Shown here in pieces: positions 1-5,863 of a stretch of 9,275 nt of DNA; the stretch's first letter is position 1; every line of letters begins with the position of its first letter. The stretch covers positions 1 through 9,275 of the forward strand of contig URAA01000054.1 of NCBI GenBank assembly GCA_900545785.1, read 5' to 3'. The translations under genes and the position numbers were made by a program. The stretch is from an uncultured Dialister sp. GTDB lineage: Bacteria > Bacillota > Negativicutes > Veillonellales > Dialisteraceae. The notes under the pieces were generated by a model. It searched no databases and was not told where the DNA came from. It saw only the letters and a list, made by a program, of their open reading frames with translations.

Positions 1-1083
1 AGCGAGAAATATTAGGGAATTACAACAACGCAGCACGTTCATATTGAATTAATTTTATTATACCTTAGCGAGAAATATTAGGGAATTACAACGCATCACC
101 GCCCTCATGTCCTTATACCGCTATTATACCTTAGCGAGAAATATTAGGGAATTACAACGCCGTCGGCAGGCTGTAATTACTCAGTCCTATTATACCTTAG
201 CGAGAAATATTAGGGAATTACAACTTATTTCGCTTCAACAATTGCATCTTCTGTATTATACCTTAGCGAGAAATATTAGGGAATTACAACTATAACCGTG
301 ATACCGCTGATTATTCGTATATTATACCTTAGCGAGAAATATTAGGGAATTACAACCTGTATGTTCATACAGATAGCGCCTTTTATATTATACCTTAGCG
401 AGAAATATTAGGGAATTACAACTCGTATACTCGGAAGAGTTGTAGAACTCAGATTATACCTTAGCGAGAAATATTAGGGAATTACAACATCATCACTTCG
501 CATAAACTGAACAGAGAAATTATACCTTAGCGAGAAATATTAGGGAATTACAACATGACAGCGGTTATTAGTGAAGTATTTGAAATTATACCTTAGCGAG
601 AAATATTAGGGAATTACAACCATATCGTCCCAAGCTCTGCTATATTCTCCATTATACCTTAGCGAGAAATATTAGGGAATTACAACCCATTCCGTTAACT
701 CCGCTGTCTCCGAGAAATTATACCTTAGCGAGAAATATTAGGGAATTACAACTGTTGTGCGTATGAAGCGACACCGTCGGATATTATACCTTAGCGAGAA
801 ATATTAGGGAATTACAACACTTATGTCTCGATCAAGTCTTGATCTTGCATTATACCTTAGCGAGAAATATTAGGGAATTACAACGCTAAAACCAATGCTG
901 TAACTGACATAAATATTATACCTTAGCGAGAAATATTAGGGAATTACAACTGTGCGGCGCTTTTCCCGATTACTTTACCGATTATACCTTAGCGAGAAAT
1001 ATTAGGGAATTACAACATTTCCGGAAGTCCATCATTATTTTGAATTAATTATACCTTAGCGAGAATTATTAGGGAAATTCAAT
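1..1083 (-). CRISPR. CRISPR array, type II-C-like, 17 repeats (first partial), 16 spacers
   Basis: Seen: a 36-nt repeat at a strict 66-nt period. A partial copy lies at 1-26 and fifteen identical full copies start at 57, 123, 189, 255, 321, 387, 453, 519, 585, 651, 717, 783, 849, 915 and 981. A degenerate last copy lies at 1048-1083. Spacers are all different and 30 nt long, except the last one (31 nt, 1017-1047). On the minus strand the repeat begins GTTGTAATTCCC and ends AAGGTATAAT. Known: Neisseria and Campylobacter II-C repeats likewise begin GTTGTAG-type and end in a -10-like box that starts crRNA transcription inside each spacer. Inferred: transcription runs on the minus strand, towards the left edge. 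The array continues off the window, and cas9/cas1/cas2 and tracrRNA are expected there. No cas gene or anti-repeat is visible, so the subtype rests on the repeat alone. Confidence 0.97.
1048..1083 (-). repeat. Degenerate terminal CRISPR repeat retaining the promoter half
   Basis: This last repeat differs from the consensus at four positions (plus-strand repeat positions 19, 30, 32 and 36). All lie in the part that becomes the 5' half of the repeat on the minus strand. The first 18 plus-strand bases, which contain the minus-strand TATAAT, are unchanged. It is the first repeat met by minus-strand transcription, so it only needs to launch the crRNA of spacer 1017-1047. Its 5' half would not be used for tracrRNA pairing of any spacer in this array. 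Confidence 0.85.
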
Positions 1084-1104
1084 CTAAATACATTAGTAAA
1101 TGAC

Positions 1105-1167
1105 AAAGAGCATCAGCGCCACTTCCTCATGCAATACTGCACGAACAGGAAAGGGCTGACGCTCTTT
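1105..1167 (-). terminator. Long hairpin after metQ, probable terminator facing the CRISPR array
   Basis: The arms are 1105-1116 (AAAGAGCATCAG) and 1156-1167 (CTGACGCTCTTT). They pair over 12 positions on the minus-strand RNA with one G-U pair. On the plus strand the same position would be an A-C mismatch, so the structure fits minus-strand RNA better. Inner segments TTCCT (1123-1127) and AGGAA (1147-1151) also pair and extend it. On the minus strand the stem is followed by a broken U-rich stretch, not a clean U-tract, so termination strength is uncertain. It lies between the metQ stop and the first array promoter and would insulate the array. Confidence 0.6.
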
Positions 1168-1191
1168 TATTTTATACGCTGGCAAGAATTA

Positions 1192-2016
1192 TCAGAAAGC
1201 GGGGGTCAGAGTGATTTGGAAATTGTCGTTGATGTATTTTCTGGTGGCTTCTGTCTGGAATACTTTTACAAATTTTTGGTATGCCGGATTGTCTTTATCT
1301 GCTCTGCGGGCGGCGATGATGTTGACGTAGGGGCTTGTGTTGTCTTCTTGGGCAATGGCGGTTTTCGGATCAAGTCCTGCAGATACCACATAGCCGCCGT
1401 TGATGATGGCGCCGTCACAGTCTTCCAATGCTCTCGGGAGCTGCGGTGCTTCCAGTTCGATGATGTTCAGATGTTTCGGGTTTTCTGCAATGTCACCGAC
1501 GACGGCTTTGACGGGATTGGTTCCTTCTTTCAGTTTCAAAAGTCCGTTCTTTTCCAAAAGGAGAAGGGCGCGGCCGCCGTTGGAAGGATCGTTGGGAATG
1601 GCGATGGTGGCTCCGTCGGGCAAGTCTTGTATGTTTTTATAGTTTTTGGAAAAAAGACGAAGCGGTGCCAAGTAGGTATTTCCTATAGATACCAGATCGG
1701 TGCCGTTTTTTTCATTGAAAGCATCAAGGAAGGGACCGTGCTGGAAAGAGTTGAGATCCGTGTCACCTTGGGCGAGGGCCTGATTCGGTGTGACATAGTC
1801 GGAGAAGGGGACAACGATCACTTTGAGGCCTTCTTTTTCGGCTTCTTTAGCGACAAATTCCACGACTTGTTCGGAGTATCCCGGGGTGGTTCCTACTTTG
1901 ATTTCCGTTTTCTCTGCAGCTGCGCCGCTTTTCTTTTCGGATGTTCCGCAGCCTGCTATGAATGCCGTGCAGGTCAGTGCTGCGAGTGAAATGAGAATGG
2001 TACGTTTGAAGTTCAT
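1192..2016 (-). CDS. metQ: Methionine-binding lipoprotein MetQ (ABC transporter substrate-binding protein)
   Basis: This 274-residue protein of the MetQ/NlpA family captures methionine at the outer face of the inner membrane for the MetNI ABC importer. The N-terminus has a lipoprotein signal: Lys4-Arg5, a hydrophobic stretch and the lipobox FIAGC with Cys23. The mature part starts with KVGTTPGYSEQVVEFVA and carries family-typical segments QHGPFLDAFN, TYLAPLRLFS, IPNDPSNGGRAL, INGGYV and the C-terminal TEATRKYINDNF. The ATG at 2016 was chosen because AAAGGAG lies just upstream and the signal peptide begins there. The reading frame stays open to 2256, but that stretch is the T-box leader. No metN or metI is next to it; downstream is the CRISPR array, so it is an orphan here. 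A Met T-box leader precedes it, so expression should rise when tRNA-Met is uncharged. A binder of a related amino acid is possible but less likely. Confidence 0.93.
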   Translation of the reverse strand: MNFKRTILISLAALTCTAFIAGCGTSEKKSGAAAEKTEIKVGTTPGYSEQVVEFVAKEAEKEGLKVIVVPFSDYVTPNQALAQGDTDLNSFQHGPFLDAFNEKNGTDLVSIGNTYLAPLRLFSKNYKNIQDLPDGATIAIPNDPSNGGRALLLLEKNGLLKLKEGTNPVKAVVGDIAENPKHLNIIELEAPQLPRALEDCDGAIINGGYVVSAGLDPKTAIAQEDNTSPYVNIIAARRADKDNPAYQKFVKVFQTEATRKYINDNFQITLTPAF

Positions 2017-2076
2017 AATAATCTCCTTTTCTGAATATACATATTTTTGAATGAAATCATCGGGGGTTTCGGGAAA

Positions 2077-2341
2077 TAAAAAAACTCCGCCCCTTAAAGG
2101 GACGGAGATCCGTGTTACCACCCAATTTCGTTTATATGTCACCACATAAACCTTTACAGGTACGCCGGCTTTTGCCTTGATACCGCCGCTCTGTAACGGG
2201 AGCACCCGGGCTGCTTTATCATTCGGCATACCCGACTCGGAGGCCATGTTCGGCAAATTTCCCTGCGCTCCTTTTCACCCGCCGGAGCTCTCTTTGGCAG
2301 TTTCATCCGCTTACTCTTCTCTTCATTGTCTGTATGTGAGT
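2077..2341 (-). promoter_or_regulatory. T-box riboswitch leader (Met specifier) of metQ
   Basis: Read on the minus strand, the leader shows the Stem I motifs AGAGTAAGC and AGAGAGCTCC, with GGTGAAAAGGAGCGC at the top. The specifier side reads GCCGAACATGGCCTCC with ATG at 2247-2245. The antiterminator T-box GGGTGGTAACACGG occupies 2123-2110. The intrinsic terminator follows: CTCCGTCCC pairs with GGGGCGGAG (2085-2107), with seven or more U at 2077-2084. The TGGT of the T-box fits a tRNA with A73, as in tRNA-Met. Uncharged tRNA-Met should stabilise the antiterminator and allow metQ transcription. The Met assignment rests on the position after GAAC and on the metQ context; I did not fold the whole leader. 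Confidence 0.93.
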
Positions 2342-2348
2342 TGAGACA

Positions 2349-2378
2349 ACTATATCATTTGCAAATTATTGTTGTCAA
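2349..2378 (-). promoter_or_regulatory. Promoter of the T-box-metQ unit
   Basis: On the minus strand a perfect TTGACA (2378-2373) is followed after 18 nt by TATAGT (2354-2349). Transcription should start near 2341, just before the T-box Stem I. The same -35 and -10 hexamers with the same 18-nt spacing recur in front of the second T-box at 5521-5550. Confidence 0.8.
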
Positions 2379-2681
2379 GACCAATTTTTTATTTTTTAGA
2401 AAAATTTCGCCGGAGCGAATTATTTTTTGTCAGGGATTTAGAATATATATAAAAGAAATTGACAGCTTAGAATAAGCGGATAATGCTGATTTTTTGGAGG
2501 ATAAAAATAGGATTTTTTTAACAAATAATATTATCGATAAAAAGAATGAGTCGAAAATATGAAAATAATTGATTTAGGCTGTGCTTATCTATATAATGGT
2601 ATATGAATAAATATCTGAATTCGATCTGTCAGGGAAAAATAAAAAATTGGGAATGATATTTCCGGAAAGGACGGGAAGAGG
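2379..2681. other. AT-rich intergenic region between divergent metQ and DtxR-family gene
   Basis: This stretch lies between the -35 box of metQ and the start of the regulator gene. It holds the likely promoter of the regulator (2569-2597) and an 84-nt 5' leader (2598-2681). A short dyad, TTCGC-CGGA-GCGAA at 2405-2418, is followed by a T-rich run but ends no visible gene. I see no coding frame of note and no clear DtxR/MntR operator. Confidence 0.6.
2569..2597 (+). promoter_or_regulatory. Probable promoter of the DtxR-family regulator
   Basis: TTGATT (2569-2574) and a perfect TATAAT (2592-2597) are separated by 17 nt. The -35 matches at four of six positions. It is the best-placed sigma-A-type promoter upstream of 2682. 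Confidence 0.6.
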
Positions 2682-3326
2682 ATGACTTCGGGAAAAGAAG
2701 ATTATTTGAAGGCGATTTACATCATCAGTGAGGATCATGATTTAGTTTCCAACAAGGAGCTTTCCGATATGCTTCAGGTATCGCCTCCTTCGGTCAGTGA
2801 AATGATCACCAAACTGCAAAAAGAGGGGTATGTAGACTATACTGTTTATAAAGGCAGCAAGATGACAAAAAAAGGACGGCGGGAAGCGGGGAAATTATTC
2901 CGTTTTCATGCACTGTGGGAAGTATTTCTTGTGGAGAAGCTCGGATTTTCATGGAGCGAAGCTCATGAACAGGCAGACGGGCTGGAACATCAGACGGGAG
3001 AAAAATTGGCGGAACGGCTGGATGAATATTTGGGAAGGCCGAAGCATTGCCCCCACGGAGATCCGATTCCTGCTGCCGACGGGACTCGGGAAGGCTTGAC
3101 GAGCCGTCTTCTTTCCGAATTGGAAGAGGGAGAAAAGACGCATATCCGCAGGATTGTAGAAGATTACAGCTTGATGGATTATCTGCAGAACAAGGGAATC
3201 ACCGCCGATATGGAAGTTACCGTGAAAGAAAAAGAACCTTATGAAGGTCCGGTGACGATTGAAACGGGAAAGGGAATCATTTCTCTCAGTTATAAAGCGG
3301 CGGAACAGGTTTTTGTAGATGATTGA
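2682..3326 (+). CDS. Metal-dependent DtxR-family repressor, ScaR/SloR/MntR-like (manganese-responsive)
   Basis: This 214-residue cytoplasmic transcription regulator should repress metal-uptake genes when Mn(II) or Fe(II) is bound. An N-terminal winged helix (about 1-65) has recognition-helix residues SPPSVSEMITKLQKEG. A dimerisation and metal-binding domain (about 66-140) and a FeoA/SH3-like C-terminal domain (about 145-214) follow. Visible candidate primary-site ligands are Asp7, Asp99, Glu102 and His103. Asp7 sits where MntR has Asp8 and DtxR has Met10, which favours manganese. Glu80, Cys123 and His125 match what I recall of the secondary site of streptococcal ScaR, and the length is close to ScaR. 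The RBS is weak-looking (GGAAAGGA, then GAAGAGG directly before ATG). It stands alone, with its own promoter and terminator and no transporter gene beside it. Family is near certain; metal choice is inferred. Confidence 0.9.
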   Translation: MTSGKEDYLKAIYIISEDHDLVSNKELSDMLQVSPPSVSEMITKLQKEGYVDYTVYKGSKMTKKGRREAGKLFRFHALWEVFLVEKLGFSWSEAHEQADGLEHQTGEKLAERLDEYLGRPKHCPHGDPIPAADGTREGLTSRLLSELEEGEKTHIRRIVEDYSLMDYLQNKGITADMEVTVKEKEPYEGPVTIETGKGIISLSYKAAEQVFVDD

Positions 3327-3337
3327 CAGATAAACAG

Positions 3338-3366
3338 AGAGTTTCTTCGGAAACTCTTTTTTTTAT
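3338..3366 (+). terminator. Intrinsic terminator of the DtxR-family gene
   Basis: AGAGTTTC (3338-3345) and GAAACTCT (3350-3357) form a perfect 8-bp stem. It is closed by the extra-stable C(UUCG)G tetraloop and runs directly into a tract of eight T before ATTTTA. It starts 12 nt after the stop codon. Confidence 0.95.
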
Positions 3367-3402
3367 TTTATCTGGTTATATAAATATTTTTATTTCTGAT
3401 AA

Positions 3403-3431
3403 TTTATATAGGTCCAAAATTTATTTATAAT
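3403..3431 (+). promoter_or_regulatory. Probable promoter of pdxK
   Basis: TATAAT at 3426-3431 is preceded at 17 nt by TTTATA (3403-3408), a weak -35 matching at four of six positions. The whole 3360-3440 stretch is very AT-rich, so other -10-like boxes exist. A promoter is needed here because a strong terminator lies just upstream. Confidence 0.45.
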
Positions 3432-3461
3432 GATAAGCAAATCAAAACAGGAGGAATGAAT

Positions 3462-4262
3462 ATGTATAAAGCGATGACGATTGCCGGTTCCGATGTCAGC
3501 GGCGGCGCAGGCATGGAAGCGGATTTAAAAACTTTTGAAGAATTATCTGTTTACGGAATGGTGGCTCTCACTTGCATTGTGGCGGAAAATCCTGATGCAG
3601 ACTGGGCGCATGATATTTATCCTATAGAGACGCCGGTCATTGAAAAGCAGATCCGCACGATTTTTGGCGGAATCGGTGCGGATGCGATGAAGACAGGGAT
3701 GCTCGGAAGCCGTGAACTGGTGCAGCTTGTGGCAGATACGATTGATACTTATAAGCTGTCAAAGACCGTCATTGATCCGGTCATGGTCTGCAAAGGAATC
3801 GATACCATCATGGTTCCCGAAGCGGCAGAGGCGACAAGGGAATTACTCGTGAGCCGTGCTTTTCTGATGACTCCGAATCTGTTGGAAGCAGCTTATCTGG
3901 CAGATATGAAATCTCTTCAGACCGTGGAGGATATGAAAGAGGCGGCTGCCCGTATTTGCGACAAAGGCTGCCGTCATGTGGTGATCAAAGCAGGAGATCG
4001 TCTTCCCGGGGAAGAAGCGGTGGAAATTTTCTATGACGGAAAAACTTTTACGGAAAAACATCATCCGAAATTGAAAGGCGTGTATAATCATGGAGCAGGA
4101 TGTACTTTTTCCGCCGCCATCACGGCAGGACTGGCAAAAGGACTTTCTGTAGAACGGTCGCTGGAAGAAGCGGAAACATTTACCGCAAAGGCGATCGAAA
4201 AATCTTTCGCTCTCAATAAATGGGCAGGCGCACTCATGCATTCCGCGTGGAGAACAAAATAA
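3462..4262 (+). CDS. pdxK: Pyridoxal/pyridoxine kinase, dual-cysteine ThiD-like type
   Basis: This 266-residue ribokinase-superfamily enzyme phosphorylates pyridoxal (and possibly pyridoxine/pyridoxamine) with ATP to salvage vitamin B6. Visible motifs are AGSDVSGGAGMEADLKTF (substrate/anion site), GADAMKTGML, VIDPVMVCKG, MTPNLLEAAYL and the catalytic loop HGAGCTFSAA. ThiD proper usually has a GTGC-type loop; the HGAGC loop and overall similarity to Bacillus subtilis PdxK favour PdxK. Cys110 and Cys214 fall at the positions reported for the dual-cysteine pyridoxal kinases of Staphylococcus and Bacillus. The start at 3462 is preferred: AGGAGG (3449-3454) is 7 nt upstream, and this numbering places both cysteines correctly. 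The in-frame ATG at 3456 is only 1 nt from the RBS. It stands as a single gene between two terminators. A hydroxymethylpyrimidine kinase (ThiD) side activity cannot be excluded. Confidence 0.9.
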   Translation: MYKAMTIAGSDVSGGAGMEADLKTFEELSVYGMVALTCIVAENPDADWAHDIYPIETPVIEKQIRTIFGGIGADAMKTGMLGSRELVQLVADTIDTYKLSKTVIDPVMVCKGIDTIMVPEAAEATRELLVSRAFLMTPNLLEAAYLADMKSLQTVEDMKEAAARICDKGCRHVVIKAGDRLPGEEAVEIFYDGKTFTEKHHPKLKGVYNHGAGCTFSAAITAGLAKGLSVERSLEEAETFTAKAIEKSFALNKWAGALMHSAWRTK

Positions 4263-4277
4263 AACAGGTTTGAAAAG

Positions 4278-4311
4278 AAATCCGTTTCCTCATGGAGGGA
4301 CGGATTTTTTT
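4278..4311 (+). terminator. Intrinsic terminator of pdxK
   Basis: AAATCCGT (4278-4285) pairs with ACGGATTT (4300-4307). The inner CCTC/GAGG (4288-4291 and 4295-4298) continues the hairpin over an ATG loop. A run of T extends to 4311. It begins 15 nt after the pdxK stop. Confidence 0.93.
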
Positions 4312-4330
4312 GTAATTTTTTGTTTTTTGT

Positions 4331-4366
4331 TTGACGATATATTGCAAAATTTGGTATCATTTGATA
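4331..4366 (+). promoter_or_regulatory. Promoter of the MBL-fold gene with a dyad over the -10
   Basis: TTGACG (4331-4336) and TATCAT (4355-4360) are 18 nt apart, with TGG directly before the -10 (extended -10). The perfect dyad TATCA-TT-TGATA (4355-4366) covers the -10 and the next bases and could be an operator. That last point is inference only. Confidence 0.6.
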
Positions 4367-4415
4367 TCAATAAAATTCGATTTTCTTATTTGTATCACAG
4401 ATATAGGAGAATATG

Positions 4416-5516
4416 ATGTTGCATGTCATAAAATATACCGCCCTTGTTATTGCGGCAATCTGCGCTTTTGCGGCATGGTTTATCGGGCAGGATCAGATGG
4501 ATCCCTTGATGACGAAGGAAAGGAAAGAAAGAATTCTTGCCTCCCCTCATTATGTGAACGGTGAATTTGTTCCCGAAACGCCTCATGAAGCGGTAAAGCC
4601 TGACATGGGATTTTGGAAAACTTTTTTATTTCCCACGCCGGGAGAAACGATTCCTGCCGATAAAATGATCACGAAGAAAACAGATTTGAAAACTTTGGAT
4701 CCGAATCAAGATCTGGTGGTCTGGATGGGACATTCCTCCTTTTATATGCAGCTCGGAGGAAAGAAAATATTGATCGATCCCATTTCCGACACCTATGCTT
4801 CTCCCGTATGGTTTATCAATAAAGCTTTTGAAGGAAGCAATATATACAAGGCGGAAGATATCCCCGATGATATCGATGTCATGGTGCTTTCTCACGATCA
4901 CTGGGATCATTTGGATTATGCCATGGTGAAAGAACTGGAACCGAAAGTAAAACATGTGGTGACCGGTCTCGGAAACGGCGGCTACTATGAAAAATGGGGC
5001 TATCCTTTGGAAAAAATCCATGAAGAAGACTGGAACAGCGAAGTAAAATTAGACGGTATTTCCGTTTGGATACTGCCGACCCGTCATTTCAGCGGACGAC
5101 TTTTCAGCAGAAATCAGACACTTCCTGCAGGATTTGCTTTTATAGCAGGAGATAAAAAAGTATTTTATTCCGGCGACGGCGGATATGACGGGCGCTTTGC
5201 GAAAATAGGAGACCGGTTCGGCAGTTTTGATCTGGCTCTTATGGAAAACGGACAATATAATGAAGCATGGCATTCCGTGCATATGATGCCAGAAGAAAGT
5301 GCAAAGGCGGCGGAAGAACTTCATGCAAAGACGGTACTTACCGGTCATAACGGAAAATATCCGCTTGCCATGCATAAATGGGATGAGCCGTACCGCCGTT
5401 TTGAAAAGGCTTCGGAAGATAAATCTTATACCCTCTTTACTCCCATGATCGGAGAAGTCGTCCTCATAGGAGAGGGAAATCAGAAATTTGATCGCTGGTG
5501 GGAACAGATGAAATAA
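4416..5516 (+). CDS. Membrane-anchored MBL-fold metal-dependent hydrolase (NAPE-PLD/UlaG-like)
   Basis: This is a metallo-beta-lactamase-fold protein of 366 residues. The hydrophobic N-terminal segment (about 6-24), with one Lys before it and QDQMD after it, looks like an uncleaved anchor or signal peptide, so the catalytic domain should face the periplasm. Domain features in order are VVWMGHSSFYMQLGGKKILIDP, the metal motif SHDHWDHLD (about 159-167), the TRHFSGR motif (about 222-228), SGDGGYD with a bridging Asp (about 252-258), WHSVHMMPEE (His near 289), and TGHNGKYPLAMH. The HSS, RHFSGR and SGDGGY blocks are typical of the N-acyl-phosphatidylethanolamine phospholipase D-like branch. The bacterial substrate is unknown. 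The ATG at 4416 is 6 nt from AGGAG (4405-4409); the ATG at 4413, immediately before it, is only 3 nt away. No terminator follows: the T-box promoter begins 5 nt after the stop. Confidence 0.87.
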   Translation: MLHVIKYTALVIAAICAFAAWFIGQDQMDPLMTKERKERILASPHYVNGEFVPETPHEAVKPDMGFWKTFLFPTPGETIPADKMITKKTDLKTLDPNQDLVVWMGHSSFYMQLGGKKILIDPISDTYASPVWFINKAFEGSNIYKAEDIPDDIDVMVLSHDHWDHLDYAMVKELEPKVKHVVTGLGNGGYYEKWGYPLEKIHEEDWNSEVKLDGISVWILPTRHFSGRLFSRNQTLPAGFAFIAGDKKVFYSGDGGYDGRFAKIGDRFGSFDLALMENGQYNEAWHSVHMMPEESAKAAEELHAKTVLTGHNGKYPLAMHKWDEPYRRFEKASEDKSYTLFTPMIGEVVLIGEGNQKFDRWWEQMK

Positions 5517-5520
5517 TTTC

Positions 5521-5550
5521 TTGACAAAGATGAGCCGCGGGTGATATAGT
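5521..5550 (+). promoter_or_regulatory. Promoter of the second T-box operon
   Basis: A perfect TTGACA (5521-5526), an 18-nt spacer and TATAGT (5545-5550), with TGA before the -10 (extended -10). Hexamers and spacing equal those of the metQ promoter. It begins directly after the MBL-fold gene. Confidence 0.88.
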
Positions 5551-5556
5551 ATGCTT

Positions 5557-5817
5557 TACATAAAGGCAGTGAAGAGAAGAGTAAGCGGACGGAAGTGCCA
5601 AAGAGAGCTCCGGCAGGTGAAAAGGAGCGCACGGAAATTTGCCGAACATGGACTCCGAGCCGGATTTGCCGAATCGTAAAGCAAACCGGGAGCTCCCGTT
5701 ACAGAGCAAGAGTATCAAAGCAACGCCTTCGTACTTATCAAGGTTTATATGGCGACATATAAATGAATTTGGGTGGTAACACGATCTTTCGTCCCTTACG
5801 GGCGGAAGATCTTTTTT
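5557..5817 (+). promoter_or_regulatory. T-box riboswitch leader (Met specifier) of the SBP-mmuM operon
   Basis: The leader has the Stem I motifs AGAGTAAGCGG and AGAGAGCTCCGG, with GGTGAAAAGGAGCGCA at the top. The specifier side reads GCCGAACATGGACTCC with ATG at 5648-5650. The T-box GGGTGGTAACACG occupies 5771-5783. The terminator follows: GATCTTTCGTCC (5783-5794) pairs with GGGCGGAAGATC (5800-5811), with six U at 5812-5817. TGGT in the T-box fits the A73 of tRNA-Met. It is strongly similar to the metQ leader along Stem I and the antiterminator, while the terminator hairpins differ. It should switch on the SBP and mmuM during methionine starvation. It also stops read-through from the MBL-fold gene when methionine is plentiful. 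Confidence 0.95.
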
Positions 5818-5863
5818 ATTTCTTTCCGGCGATCGGACCGGCAAAATATGAGGAGGAAAAGAT

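Noticed and set aside
107..295. Open frame of 62 codons inside the CRISPR array
   Set aside because: It is made of translated repeat units (YYTLARNIRELQ repeated) and has no ribosome binding site; it is an artefact of the array.
1129..1989. Long plus-strand open frame of 286 codons
   Set aside because: It is antisense to metQ, which has a clear lipoprotein signal, RBS and family motifs. The plus-strand translation shows no recognisable domain and a low-complexity Cys/Phe-rich composition.
2017..2256. Upstream extension of metQ to an ATG at 2256
   Set aside because: This stretch is the T-box leader and its terminator. The lipoprotein signal peptide and RBS place the start at 2016.
2405..2430. 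Dyad TTCGC-CGGA-GCGAA followed by a T-rich run, possible terminator
   Set aside because: The stem is only 5 bp and no plus-strand gene ends upstream of it; it lies between divergent promoters.
2571..2597. TTAGGCT-like sequence near the regulator promoter as a DtxR/MntR operator
   Set aside because: Only one half resembles a DtxR box and the other half does not mirror it; too weak to claim.
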